Assembly: GCA_917880885.1 (NCBI GenBank)
Contig: OU862927.1
Coordinates: forward strand, 40,203,571-40,267,570
Reading direction: 5' to 3'
Length of the DNA: 64,000 bases
DNA from: Limnephilus marmoratus
Taxonomy: Eukaryota; Arthropoda; Insecta; Trichoptera; Limnephilidae
Position numbers and translations under genes: made by a program. Every line of letters starts with the position of its first letter. Position 1 is the first letter of the stretch. Of this stretch, positions 31,011 through 42,511 are shown one piece after another. Below the pieces are notes generated by a model. It was not told where the DNA came from. It saw only the letters and a list, made by a program, of their open reading frames with translations, and searched no databases.

Positions 31011-33920
31011 TTACTTTGAACTTTGTAGGAAAACAGCCTTCATTTTTCTACTAAAAGTACTGCGTGTATCAAAAAATAAGTCAGAATCCTTGAGCTTTTG
31101 ATTCTGATTAAGTGATTCGCACATTCTTCTGATTGGGTCCCTGACACCAGCATTTGTACGCGTCCGGCTAATGTGGAATAAGTCGTTAAGCCTTGTTACT
31201 CTGGGTGGTACTTTAAAGTTTATTAATTTCAGTAAGTCGGGACAGTCAATAACGTTGTTACAGATTTTATATAGAGACATGAGATCAAGGTACGTTCGTC
31301 GGTTAGATAGCGTGGAGACGTTATAACTCGAAAGCATATTTATGTACCCGCGTTTAGGTGCGCTCATTCTGTAATTGAGGCACTGCAGAAATTTCTTTTG
31401 AATACTTTCAATGTTTTCTTTATAGATACCGTAAAGTGGATTCCATATGGAGGTGCAGTATTCAAGTTGAGAACGGACCAGCGTGTAGTAAAGAAGAAGA
31501 TATGTTTCAGGTTTTCGAAATTCACGGCTGTTTCTGATGACAAATCCTAGCATGCAGTAAGCTTTATTCACAATATTATCAATATGCGCATCGAAATGGA
31601 GTTTGGAATCAAAAAGTACGCCTAGATCTCTTATACAGTAAACGCGCTCGAGTAAATAGTTACCAATACAATAATTCTGTATGATGGCGTTATGATTTTT
31701 AGTAAAACTTATTTGTTTACATTTGTTGTAACTAAGGTAAATTTTGTTTTCATTGCAGAATGCTTCGAACCTTACTAAGTCGCTTTGGATTAGCAGACAA
31801 TCGTTTAAATTCCTGACAATGGCAAATATTTTTATGTCATCGGCGTACAAAAGAAATAAACAATGCAAGAAACATTTAGTAACAGTGTTAATAAAGAGTA
31901 TAAACAACAGCGGACCCAGGATTGACCCCTGTGGCACGCCAGAAGTAACTGGCTCCCATGTAGAAGTGTGTCCTCGCAACGATACGGCTTGTTGTCTTTT
32001 TGTTAAATATGAGACAAACCAACGTAGTAAATTTCCTCTAATTCCGTTGTACATAATTTTTTTAATAAGAATAAGGTGGTCAACCTTGTCAAAAGCTTTT
32101 TTAAAATCGCAGTATATTGCATCTACCTGGTGGCCTCGATCCATGCTGTTGAATAAGAAGTTTGAGTAAAGAAGTAAATTACTCATGGTAGATTTGCCTT
32201 TTACAAACCCATGTTGTTGTTCCGTAATTACGGAGGCAAGCTGGGGATATATATGGTCATGGACAAGTCTTTCCAAGAGTTTAGGGATCGCCGAGAGAAT
32301 GGATATTGGCCTATAGTTTTCTACTTTTTGCCGTGAGTCGCCCTTGTGGACCGGTATAATATAGGCCAACTTCCACCTATCAAGGAAAACCCCGTCACTC
32401 AGGCATTTGTTAAATATTATGGTAAGTGGAACATATAGTGACGAAGCAGCAGATCTGAGGAAAAATGCCGGTATTCCGTCATGACCTGCACCCTTGTTTA
32501 TATCTAGCAACATTAAACTCGAGAGCACTTCTTGTTCCGTTAATTCAATGGTGTGAATGTGCGCAAGTTCAGAGTCGCAAACGGCTTCAAGTTGGTCGAT
32601 GTTAATCGTGTCGTTGACAGAGGAGGGTTCGAATGTTGATTTAAAGAATTCAGAGAACATGTTACAAATATCCTGGGCATCGTTAGATTTGCGACCTTCG
32701 AAGGACATAGTAGCAGGGTATCCATCAGACGATTTTAATGAGGATATGTATGACCAAAAACTTTTAATATTATTTTGCAACGAACTTTCGATGTTGTCAA
32801 AAAATAACTTTCGAGAATCACTAGCCAGTCTTTTGTATGTAGCACGTAAGAAGGAAAATTCACGATAGTCAGAAAGACCTTTATATGTCTTCCATTTGTG
32901 CCAGACTTTATCTTTTTTCCGTGATAACCTAATAAGTTCGGGAGTAAACCATATGGGAAATTTGTCATTTCGTCGTGCTAATAATGGAATGGACTTATCA
33001 ATTATATTATTTATTTTTAAATAGAATCGATCTACTGCTTCTTCGGCTGATAAACTTGCGGTTTCAGATAACCAATCAATACAATTAATGTCATTATTAA
33101 TCTGAGTATAATCAGCTTTCCTGAAATTGCGCCTACGCTCTTTTTTGTTTTTGATTTTTGGTTGAGTTTCGGATGATATATCAAATTCAAGGGCTGGGTG
33201 GTGTCTGTCTTCTGAGAGCAGAGGGTCATTGCTGCGTGTAACATTTGTTTCGCGACTGTAGAATATGAGGTCTAAGTATTTTTCATTATGGTTAGGTATG
33301 CAATTATATTGGAGCAAGTTCATCAATGACATTGTTTGCAGCAAAGTTTGCGATGCAGCCGTGTTTGAAGAGGCGAGACCTTGACTGCAGCCTTCGGAAA
33401 AAGACCAAGTAAGAGTAGGTTGATTCATATCTCCAAGTACACAAAACATATTATTTGGTTCAGATGAAAATACAGATTCTAGGTTTTTGGAGAAAATATC
33501 ATAAAACGTTGGTGGCGAGACAGGAGGTATGTATACTGCACATATGATGAGATTGGAAGACCTTACCGGAATAGACACGAAGATTTGTTCGATTTGGCTG
33601 GTTTCCCAGTCATCGAGCCGGGATGCTGCGAGCTCCTTGCGCACTGCTACCAGTACACCGCCTCCGTCCATCTTACCAGTAAGAGTACGGTCCCTATCTC
33701 GTCGGAACACCGTGTAGCGCGAATCTATTAATTCAGCCGTATTTATACTTGCTACAAGCCATGTTTCAACTAGAACTATAACATCATAGTTATTTGATAA
33801 AATATTCATAAGTAGTTTCTGAGTTTTAGTTCTAATACCACCACAGTTCTGGTAATAAACAGATATAGATGATGATGAGATCATTTCAATAGAGTAATAG
33901 TGTATATCGATATATTCCAC
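31011..33920 (-). CDS. LINE ORF2: endonuclease-reverse transcriptase
   Basis: 969 aa, intact. The N-terminal endonuclease (about residues 15-245) shows YYQNCGGIRTK, LVETWL, VLGDMNQP and EDRHHPALEFD. RT (about 505-760) shows ENYRPISIL, CDFKKAFDKVDH, SGVPQGSILGPLLF and LYADDIKIF, so the active-site aspartates are present. The rest is the usual C-terminal extension (YTLVRSQLEYCTSIW). It nicks target DNA and primes reverse transcription of the element RNA. It starts at an ATG 188 bp downstream of ORF1. Confidence 0.9.
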   Translation of the reverse strand: MEYIDIHYYSIEMISSSSISVYYQNCGGIRTKTQKLLMNILSNNYDVIVLVETWLVASINTAELIDSRYTVFRRDRDRTLTGKMDGGGVLVAVRKELAASRLDDWETSQIEQIFVSIPVRSSNLIICAVYIPPVSPPTFYDIFSKNLESVFSSEPNNMFCVLGDMNQPTLTWSFSEGCSQGLASSNTAASQTLLQTMSLMNLLQYNCIPNHNEKYLDLIFYSRETNVTRSNDPLLSEDRHHPALEFDISSETQPKIKNKKERRRNFRKADYTQINNDINCIDWLSETASLSAEEAVDRFYLKINNIIDKSIPLLARRNDKFPIWFTPELIRLSRKKDKVWHKWKTYKGLSDYREFSFLRATYKRLASDSRKLFFDNIESSLQNNIKSFWSYISSLKSSDGYPATMSFEGRKSNDAQDICNMFSEFFKSTFEPSSVNDTINIDQLEAVCDSELAHIHTIELTEQEVLSSLMLLDINKGAGHDGIPAFFLRSAASSLYVPLTIIFNKCLSDGVFLDRWKLAYIIPVHKGDSRQKVENYRPISILSAIPKLLERLVHDHIYPQLASVITEQQHGFVKGKSTMSNLLLYSNFLFNSMDRGHQVDAIYCDFKKAFDKVDHLILIKKIMYNGIRGNLLRWFVSYLTKRQQAVSLRGHTSTWEPVTSGVPQGSILGPLLFILFINTVTKCFLHCLFLLYADDIKIFAIVRNLNDCLLIQSDLVRFEAFCNENKIYLSYNKCKQISFTKNHNAIIQNYCIGNYLLERVYCIRDLGVLFDSKLHFDAHIDNIVNKAYCMLGFVIRNSREFRKPETYLLLYYTLVRSQLEYCTSIWNPLYGIYKENIESIQKKFLQCLNYRMSAPKRGYINMLSSYNVSTLSNRRTYLDLMSLYKICNNVIDCPDLLKLINFKVPPRVTRLNDLFHISRTRTNAGVRDPIRRMCESLNQNQKLKDSDLFFDTRSTFSRKMKAVFLQSSK

Positions 33921-34108
33921 ATTCGCGGGAGCGGTACTTTAAGTAGGACATACAAAGCATCAAAATTATATATGAAACATAGATAACTTATTAGATTAAT
34001 TAGTATATAATAATAAATCAACAATATAAGGTGTGAATGGATATGGTACAGAATGTTGAGAGAAAGCGGGCATCGATAAGACCAGTAACATATTTGTAAT
34101 AGTAGTAG

Positions 34109-34921
34109 TCACATCTTTTGAAGATCTCCCTCACGACGAATGGTAAACACCCTAGAGAGATCATCCTTCTTCGCCATGATACTTCCGTTCCTCACCCATG
34201 TGTACTTATAGCCGTTAGCTTTTCCGGCGGCACGTGTTTTTGCAAAAAGTATTTTATTTTTTAAGGTCAGGTGCTCGTTAACATAGAAATTTGTGGCGGG
34301 AACACCAAGTCCTAGTTGCTCCGTGGTGAGGCCGCGACGAGTCCTTACTGCAGCGATGACGTCATCACGGAGGCGCTTTGTCGAGAGCTGCACGACGATG
34401 TTGCGTGGTCGGTTGGAGGGCGAAGAGTGACCGCGAGCGACGCGGTGCACCGACACAATACTGCTACTCGGACGCGGCACATTGACAGTTGATCCCATTT
34501 TGTCCAATAAGGTCATCAGATTCTCACCCTTGACCTCGGGTATGCCGTGAATGTCTATGTTACACCCTCTGCTTCGTTGTTCCATTTCGTCCTGAGCGTC
34601 TCGGAGTGATTCGATTTCTTGTCTAAGGTTAACATTTTCCTCCTGGAGAACACTCATTTTATCTTCCAATTTCTTGTTATTAGTTAGTACCATCTCTATA
34701 TTTTTGATAAGATCGTCATATTTAGAACTGATAAACTCCAGTGATTTTTTTGTTTCTGAGTTCTCCCTTTCTAGTTTTTTGTAAATATTAGTTTCAAATT
34801 CATTCATGCCTTTTCTAAAATCTTCTAAAGTCAGCTGCGTTGTGTGTGAGTCAGGAGAGGGCGAAACCGGGATAGCTGCGAACTTCTTAGTTTTGTCCGA
34901 GTTGCTGCGGGTAGATGCCAT
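34109..34921 (-). CDS. LINE ORF1: coiled-coil protein with FP25K-like C-terminal domain
   Basis: 270 aa from ATG 34921. Residues of about 30-125 form a long charged heptad-rich coiled coil (LEDKMSVLQEENVNLRQEIE). The C-terminal half resembles the domain shared by baculovirus FP25K proteins and ORF1 proteins of CR1-group insect LINEs: NIDIHGIPE, IVVQLSTKRLRDDVI, FYVNEHLT and YKYTWVRNGSIMAKK. By analogy it binds element RNA and multimerises. No zinc knuckles. Intact. Confidence 0.85.
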   Translation of the reverse strand: MASTRSNSDKTKKFAAIPVSPSPDSHTTQLTLEDFRKGMNEFETNIYKKLERENSETKKSLEFISSKYDDLIKNIEMVLTNNKKLEDKMSVLQEENVNLRQEIESLRDAQDEMEQRSRGCNIDIHGIPEVKGENLMTLLDKMGSTVNVPRPSSSIVSVHRVARGHSSPSNRPRNIVVQLSTKRLRDDVIAAVRTRRGLTTEQLGLGVPATNFYVNEHLTLKNKILFAKTRAAGKANGYKYTWVRNGSIMAKKDDLSRVFTIRREGDLQKM

Positions 34922-35115
34922 TTCGTCAGCTTATATCTATAATCCTTTTCGTAGTAAGTTTCGTAGTAAGTTTCGGAGTAATGCACTTTCACTGCCTTGC
35001 TACTAAAGTAGCATTAGACTTTTGAACTATGATTTGACTTTTGCTGCAGAGTGTAAACTAAGAAAAAATAGCACTTGCACTCGCTTATTTTCAACCAGAA
35101 AATGACGAAATGACG

Positions 35116-35210
35116 ATTTTGTCAGTCATAATCTTCATTGCCTCAAGCGTGGCCACTCGAGACCTCTGAAGATTTATCTGACCAAGAGAAAGAATGTTAT
35201 TAGAAGCCAT
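35116..35210 (-). pseudogene. R1-clade ORF2, first 31 codons
   Basis: ATG at 35210 overlaps the ORF1 stop (ATGGCTTCTAA), a coupled arrangement. The residues QINLQRSRVATLEAM are the hallmark N-terminus of R1-type ORF2. It is cut at 35115/35116 by the inserted LINE. Confidence 0.8.
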
Positions 35211-36295
35211 AGTCGGTTAATCTAACTTGTGCTTCAATTGCAGCAATTTGGGCTGGGCAAAGTCGATCTCCAGTACTATGTGAGGCAGGTTTTTTAAAAC
35301 GTGTACAAGTTGCACAGACGGCAGCTTGTGACTTCTTGGGGCAATTCTCAACATCGTGGCCAGTAGTTGCACAGTGGCGACAAGTGGAATGCTCCTGCGT
35401 GCATGCTTTACTTATATGTCCATACTGTTGGCATTTAAAACAGCGGGTAGCACCAACGTAGTCCCGTGCACGGCAGGCATTCCACCCAAGGAAGCACAAA
35501 CCACTGTCAATGAGAACCTTCCTGACCTCAGGATGACATGTCAAAATCATGTTCATATTAGCGCTATCCCTTTTACCAAAAAGAGAAACCCTTCTCATCG
35601 TTCTTAAATGGTCATCCTTTGAAACATTACATTTACCATCAATGTTGTTCGTAAAAATTTCCTCAAAAAGAGCCGAATCCAGAGAGGGATCTCCTTTTGG
35701 GACATCATATAAAACAATTTTAGGTAATCTGCCTTGGGGACTTACAATTTTGATTCCTGTAGCAGATAGTTTTTCAACTGCCTTTTTAATATTAATTACA
35801 CCTACCGCTGTAGTAGTCTGCAGTGCAATACCTCCGCCCTTAATTTTCCTCGTTCGAACGACTTGGAAACCGTCATCACGAGGATTAAGAACAGATGTTA
35901 ACTTTTTTTGCAGGTCCTCTGATGTTTTACCCTCCGGGATTGTCGGATAAAATAGGACAGTAGGCTGCAGGGAAGGAGTGGGTCGCTCTAATCCATTAAA
36001 AACCAGTTTCTTGGACTGATTTTCACCTGATGTAACCCCCGCATATGTCTTTCTCTTGAGTGGTTCAGTAGGCGTCGTTGAAATTTTGTCCGTTTTGTTG
36101 ATAAGAATCTCAATTTTTTCTGAAATGCTTGATTGTACATCCAGAACTTTTGAAAGCGTTTCTGCTTTTGCGATGGCCACAGCGTGTGTGATTGCCAAAG
36201 AGGTAAGGCATCTCCTATAGAAGGAGATGACAGCAATCTTAAATGCCTTAACGTCTCTGACTCAGAATTTGAGAAGTTCTTCGTTACTCATTCAA
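35200..36295 (-). pseudogene. R1-clade ORF1 (gag-like, zinc knuckles)
   Basis: The open minus frame from 36198 to 35200 covers 332 codons. The C-terminal part has CCHC knuckles (CFKCQQYGHISKAC, CRHCATTGHDVENC) and a further CATC, the nucleic-acid-binding set of R1 gag. The likely original ATG is at 36273 (MSNEELLKF), but an in-frame TGA nine codons later and a frame change near 36200 break the N-terminus. Confidence 0.75.
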
Positions 36296-36360
36296 TCAGA
36301 CAACAGGATAGTCGTAGCCTACTTGAGGAACGAGGGGGGCACCAAGTAGATGGGTCTCCT

Positions 36361-37040
36361 TGTTATGATAAAATATTTGTTAATATTTCTCGCAGTTTAT
36401 TTTATCATAGATTTAGGCAAGCAGGTACCTAATTTCAAGAGGTGATTAAATAATATTTAAAAAAAATAATAAACTTCAACATAGATTTATTTTTTTTAAA
36501 TTTTGGAAGTAACATCATTCATTTTTTCTTTTTTGAAAAGGGTATAAAAATCGAATATTTTGTTTAGTGCCCACTTCTGAGTAATCTTTCTAAGGTGGTA
36601 GAGGGTTTTACTGACAAGTCGGTCGTGATTTCAATTCATATTATTTCGTAATAATTATATAAAGAAATACGAATATTATTTTTATCCGAACTGGAACATA
36701 ATTAACTAGGCCGCGACTAACGTATTCGTAGTGCCAATAAGTGTTATAAATACACGATTCTATCTTCGTAATTTTCACCGAAAATAACCGATGGACAATT
36801 TTGAATTTAATTGCCAAGAAACAAGCATTTTTTGTTAACACGTGGAAGGAATCTCACGGATTTTAATCTGACAAATAACGATTATGCTCGCTTGGAAATA
36901 CGAGATTTTCATAGCTGGAGATTAATTATACGGGACCCAATACTGATTTCAGCCGACTTCAGGTAATTTATTTGTACAGACTCTACACTTCAATGGCAAA
37001 ACCAGAAACCCGAAGAAATAATTTATTCAAGATCGTAATT
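36361..37040 (+). repeat. 680-bp direct repeat, left copy (LTR-like)
   Basis: Matches 40795-41474 with no difference that I found; the offset is a constant 4434. It begins TGTTATG exactly where identity starts, as an LTR would. The right edge is at GATCGTAATT, after which the copies differ by what may be a 38-bp indel before TAGATAGATA. No TATA box that I would defend. It abuts the R1 5' end directly. Confidence 0.7.
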
Positions 37041-40000
37041 CAAGATCGAAATTAATTCAAGATGGTATTCAAGATAGCTAGATAGATATTTTAAATGAAT
37101 TTTTGGTCTATCCATTCATTAATTATGTTATCTTATTAGCAATTTGGCCGCCTTAAACGTGTTGGGTTTCGTTTTTTTTTACTTTACGATTATTTTACAA
37201 GGATTTTAATGTATATTTTCTTCTTCATTGAAAAGAAGTCTGTTTGTTCATAACATGTCGTTTTTTTTTTTTTTCTCTCATGAGCTTTTGTTATTAACAA
37301 GTTTCATTTGTTTTGAAAATATTTCATTTGTTTAAAAACAATAGAATGTTATCAAAGTTGATTATTTTTTTTTAGCTTAACTATTTTCAGCTCGTAACGT
37401 CATTTCTAATTTTTAATCAAGCAAGATTTAATACCTTTTCTTTATGTTTGAATTTTTACGACCGCGTACTATTTATTATACAATTGGGAACGTCTTCAAT
37501 CTTCGATTAATTCGTAACATATTTCTTTCATCTACGGCTTTTAGTATGGAATAATGCTACGAAAACTTTATTTAAAAGAAAAACAAAGGATAAACAATCA
37601 AATGTTATTGTTTATTGTTTGTATTTCGGTATAACTATTTTCATTTCGCTACGGCATTTCCAAAATAATATATTATTACGAATTATTTAAATGAATTATT
37701 GCGGCTGTAATTTTCAAACGAATTGCAAATAGAACAACTTTGAACAAATTAAACAAATTTGATTTTCCGTAATTTATTATAGAATAAATGTATTTACTTC
37801 TACGAATTTTATAATTTTAATAGTTTTCTACGTGATACAAATCGTTTATTTTCTGAACTGGAATATTTTATTATTTTTTTCAAAATGTCGACTTCATTCG
37901 GGAACGTAAATGGTAAAACAAAAGAAGGTCTAGTTAAGCGTCTTATTCAACGACTGCATCGAAAACAAGAATCAATTTTTCCTTTTATAATATTTTAACA
38001 AATAAGGTATTTTTCTAAACGTAGATTTTAATAATTATTTAAACGTCATTTACAAATCTAGTAAAGATTTTATTCAAAAAATATTATTATGGAATACAAA
38101 TAACTTGAATGGAGCTACTCGATTTTCTCACATTTCAAGCGCACGGAATGCAGATATTTCAGAGTTGTCTTTTCTGGTTAGACAGTTTCTTTCTATTTCG
38201 TTTTTTTTGAGGTGGTGGGCCCATCATCACAGGATTCGAGATAGGATGAAATAGTCAATTGTATTATAACGTAATCGATTGTTTAACAATATACATAATT
38301 ATCAATAACCTTTAAAACTTCTTTTTGCCAATTGTGACATTTTCTTATATTTTATTTACAAAAACGGGCATTATTTTCAATAACAATTCTGAAAATCGTT
38401 TTGAATTTAGTACAATCAAGTAATTTTCAACGGTGACACAAGGAATAATGTGATATTTATTATCATTATTTTAACAAATAAAGGACAATATACACGAAAT
38501 GTAATAAGACTTGGAGAAATAATGGACAATGACGCAACGTCATTATTATCATTGGAGGGGAGTTGGCGGAGGTATATCCAGTTTGAACAACTGGGTCCTG
38601 GTGTTCAACTTACCATTCCTAATGGTCTAAATAAGTTCCAAAAGGTAAGGGTGGGCGTGTACCCCATCCGCAACGTATCGATCCGGCGTCGATAACGTTT
38701 ACCTTACATGAGAGACAGAGGGCGAGAGATGCTTGCTGTCTGCTCATCAAACCCTGAGCTGCTGTCTTAGGTACGGAACAGTGTGCTACATCGTCAGTCG
38801 GGAGGCAGTGGATCCGTTGTCTGTAGAAGGATAATACCTATAGGTGATGGAAGGACTGCAGTCCACTGGTCCATGTGCATACACGCAGTACTACGTGATG
38901 TGAAACTTGTCTGAGTGGTTCGAGTTGTTTTGGAAGTTTTTATGAGCAATTCTGACACAACATTCTACAAGTAATTCATAAACTCGGTACTATTGGTAGT
39001 GATTTCTGCAAAATCACATCATTATTTTTCTCAAATATATCAAGTCTCAATTAATTTGTGCACGCCTTTATATTGTCTTATATTATGCTCTACGTCAGAG
39101 CCAATAAAAGTCGAGCCCATACAATCAATAATAAATATTGTACACTCGACGCGTAATTTTTTTTGATGTCATAATCATGGAGAATCTATCCATTGACTTT
39201 AAAACATGTAAGTTCTGTAAAGCCGAGCTTATATACCGAAGTTATATGGTGGTTTCCAAGGGTTTGGCCAAAAACATCAGAAGAAATTTACTCAAATTTC
39301 GAAACATTTCAATCAGGTCTGATCAACCGATTTGTCGCTGCCTTGCATTTATATAGATAGTAGTACTATTATATTTACAGTTTTACAACTAAAATATAAT
39401 AACATTTAAACATTAAATATACATTTTTATGTAAAAATGGTCTTTAACAACATTCTATAACACAGGTACAACTCTAGTACTTCGCTCGAGTTCAACCATT
39501 ATCGTGTATTATTACGGAGTTATTAATAATACAACTTATTAATTTACATGTTATGAATGAACAGACAAACTAAAATTTTAATCACGACGTTTTGTATATA
39601 TATGTATATGTTTTGATTTTATTTAACTTAGAATTTTTAAAAAAGATTTACCACCAAGTATTTATACTTTATTTTTTTTTTAAATTCTAAGCAATCCTGT
39701 GTACTTTTACATTTAATTCTACAATTTTTGTTATTTAATTAACGGGATTATTCAGAGATCTAAAGATTCGTACCTCTTTGCAACTTGGGTTGTCTTGTTA
39801 GTTGAAAAATATAAAATTTACATAAAAAATGATCAATTTAACTTTATTTCATGTCGTATTTGTTTTAAAAAAATATATAAAACATATATAGAGATATAAA
39901 TATAGATATAGATGTTGTTAAGTTAGTTTATAATAGAGCATATCTCCTATGCATTCGAGTATGTAATATATATATATATTTTATTAATTGAAGAGATTAG

Positions 40001-40794
40001 TTTACTTAATTTTAAAAAATTTTGCACAAAAGTGTTTGTTTTCTCTTGGGAAACTGAAATTTGTTTGTTTCAAACAATTTACTAAACAATTTCGACTCCA
40101 CAAAGCTGGTTGTCTACCTCAATTATTTGGCACCATTCATTGGCGATGGTTGATGACTTTATGACATTTAAATAATTTAATTTTATATAAATATTGAATG
40201 CTATTATGTAAATTTCCTTCTTGGATAGACCAAATGACCTTAGTGAGTTAGTCAGGAAACTCCACGGAGTGAACATTCTTGATATCCTAAAGATGGATTT
40301 AAATTCAGTGCAAAGTGAGGGTTGATTGATCTCCCTAAAAGTGATGCCTATTGAGGCTTAATACCCTGATTTGGGACAGTGACGCTTTAGAGCATAAAGT
40401 GATATGACGTTTCTGAAGGAGTTATGTAAAATTTGTAGAAATAATAATTATAATATTTTTTCTTTCCAGTTTAATGTGTGTTGATTATTAATCATTTAAC
40501 GATTGTTGTTCATGTAACATTTAATTATGTCTATTTTAGGTATTTTAACTATAATAATCAATAATATTGTATTCTAATCCTAAATCAAATTTAATCAATT
40601 TTAAATATTTCAAAAAGTTCATACGAATTATTAATTATATATTATGTTTTATTTATCTTTGAAAAGATTGTTAAATATTATTAATTGCTTTGTTGTTTTT
40701 ATTTTATAGAAATCCTTGGATCGACAAGAGTATCAGATAGAATAGGTTTCTTTTATAGTTATGTTTGGGGACATTTGCGTGGTCCGGGAGGTAA
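37041..40794. other. Non-coding DNA between the two direct repeats
   Basis: AT-rich with no gag or pol. Two small frames are worth noting. 38522-38645 (MDNDATSLLSLEGSWRRYIQ) ends at a good donor (AAG|GTAAGG). 40711-40789 lies between an acceptor TTTATAG and a donor GGGAG|GTAATG. They may be exons of something or chance. The purine run GGGAGGTAA just before 40795 could be a polypurine tract. An LTR element without pol (LARD-like) is one explanation; a segmental duplication is the other. Confidence 0.4.
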
Positions 40795-41474
40795 TGTTAT
40801 GATAAAATATTTGTTAATATTTCTCGCAGTTTATTTTATCATAGATTTAGGCAAGCAGGTACCTAATTTCAAGAGGTGATTAAATAATATTTAAAAAAAA
40901 TAATAAACTTCAACATAGATTTATTTTTTTTAAATTTTGGAAGTAACATCATTCATTTTTTCTTTTTTGAAAAGGGTATAAAAATCGAATATTTTGTTTA
41001 GTGCCCACTTCTGAGTAATCTTTCTAAGGTGGTAGAGGGTTTTACTGACAAGTCGGTCGTGATTTCAATTCATATTATTTCGTAATAATTATATAAAGAA
41101 ATACGAATATTATTTTTATCCGAACTGGAACATAATTAACTAGGCCGCGACTAACGTATTCGTAGTGCCAATAAGTGTTATAAATACACGATTCTATCTT
41201 CGTAATTTTCACCGAAAATAACCGATGGACAATTTTGAATTTAATTGCCAAGAAACAAGCATTTTTTGTTAACACGTGGAAGGAATCTCACGGATTTTAA
41301 TCTGACAAATAACGATTATGCTCGCTTGGAAATACGAGATTTTCATAGCTGGAGATTAATTATACGGGACCCAATACTGATTTCAGCCGACTTCAGGTAA
41401 TTTATTTGTACAGACTCTACACTTCAATGGCAAAACCAGAAACCCGAAGAAATAATTTATTCAAGATCGTAATT
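40795..41474 (+). repeat. 680-bp direct repeat, right copy (LTR-like)
   Basis: Second copy of 36361-37040, apparently identical. Downstream, 41484-41865 includes a perfect palindrome CTGGTTAATTAACCAG (41704-41719) followed by GTGGCGCCCCTTTG, which looks like an LTR primer-binding site. So another LTR remnant may adjoin it. Confidence 0.65.
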
Positions 41475-41865
41475 TAGATAGATAGTTAGAAAGCTATATT
41501 TTTGGTCGTTCCAAGGAAGGTGAGTCCATGTTCTGTTAATATGTTTATTTGTCTCAGTTAATTTTATTATGTGATAATAAAATCTTTAATTTCATATTTA
41601 TTAACAATACTGTTTATTTTATTTTAAAATAATCCTTCTAATTTAATCGTAAAGTTAGCATATCAAAGGCCCTGAGAGAGGATCATTGCTTTACTATCTG
41701 CTAGCCTGGTTAATTAACCAGTGGCGCCCCTTTGTAAAAAAAATAAAGCTGGCAGATGTTTTATTTTAACAACATACTCTTTAACATATTATTATACTGG
41801 TGATACAATATTTATGTGATAACTTCTTTTTGTACTAGTATCACGAGGTATTCGCGTAACATGTG

Positions 41866-42230
41866 ACCCAGACCGGGATCACATAGCATCCTTCCTCTGA
41901 GATTTCAGATTCTTGCGCTTTTGGACAAGCACAGAATCTCTTAACAGGTGCAGTATTTGCCGGGACTATCTATCCCGAGGGATGATATTACCAGAATGGC
42001 ACTTTCTACCCCCAGAGCGGTAAGAGCTGTTTTTTCACAAGTGGGGCAGTCCAGTAGTGGATCTATTCGCTTCCTCAAGGGCTCACGTCATGGATCAGTA
42101 TGTCTCGATAGATTCTCACGACAAGAGAGCAATGCTTCACAGCGTGTTCAGCAGGAGTTGGAATTTCCTCTTGGCATGGATCTTTCCTCCCCCTGCTTAA
42201 TGCCATGAGTGCTGGCACATCTCAACAAGT
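41866..42230 (+). pseudogene. DIRS RNase H end and linker, resumed after the insertion
   Basis: The sequence again reads as DIRS: RFQILALLDKHRIS, VQYLPGLSIPRDD, then WGSPVVDLFASS and SRSWNFLLAWIFPPPA in another frame. This fits the junction of RNase H and the recombinase part. At least two frame changes and a stop (42206) are present. Confidence 0.65.
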
Positions 42231-42511
42231 CATTAGGGGTGAACCTGGTTGTAGCCCCAAATTGGCCAAAAGTGTTTTGGTTACCAGACCTAAAGGGAAG
42301 AGCCCTAGACCGACCTCACATAATACCCATGTTGGTCAACAACTTGAATGATTGGTCACATGCGGGATTGTTGAATGCGGGTTGACGTGAATATACGCTT
42401 TCAACCTATCACATGCCATGGAAGAGCTGGTAGGAATGGTGTGCCATTAATAATACGTGTCCTAATAACCCTTCGGGATCTCAGCTGGCACGGTTTTTAG
42501 CATACCTAAGA

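Larger units (their letters stand above)
30661..35115 (-). mobile_element. Full-length CR1/Jockey-group LINE with two intact ORFs, inside R1
   Basis: A 4.45-kb minus-oriented element: 5' UTR (34922-35115), ORF1 (270 aa), ORF2 (969 aa), 3' UTR and A-run (T-run at about 30659-30671 on +). The boundaries are exact because R1 ORF2 is cut and resumes on either side. A short duplicated ACAAAAT/AAAAAAT is all that can be seen of a target duplication. No stop or frameshift in either ORF, so this is the youngest large element of the stack. Confidence 0.85.
26665..36355 (-). mobile_element. R1-clade LINE, near full length, interrupted
   Basis: Minus-oriented: ORF1 (gag), ORF2 endonuclease-RT, an approximately 980-bp 3' UTR and an A-run at 26664-26671. 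ORF2 is split between 35115 and 30661 by a second LINE. R1 elements normally insert in 28S rDNA; here the flanks are DIRS DNA on the left and an unrelated repeat on the right, with no target duplication visible. Confidence 0.8.

Noticed and set aside
34109..34921. Endogenous baculovirus FP25K gene
   Set aside because: It is ORF1 of a complete LINE with ORF2 downstream; the shared domain is known in LINE ORF1 proteins, and no other viral gene is near.
40711..40789. Cadherin-like exon (LDRQEYQIE in one frame)
   Set aside because: The match is very short, followed by a stop, and the frame that fits the splice sites is different.
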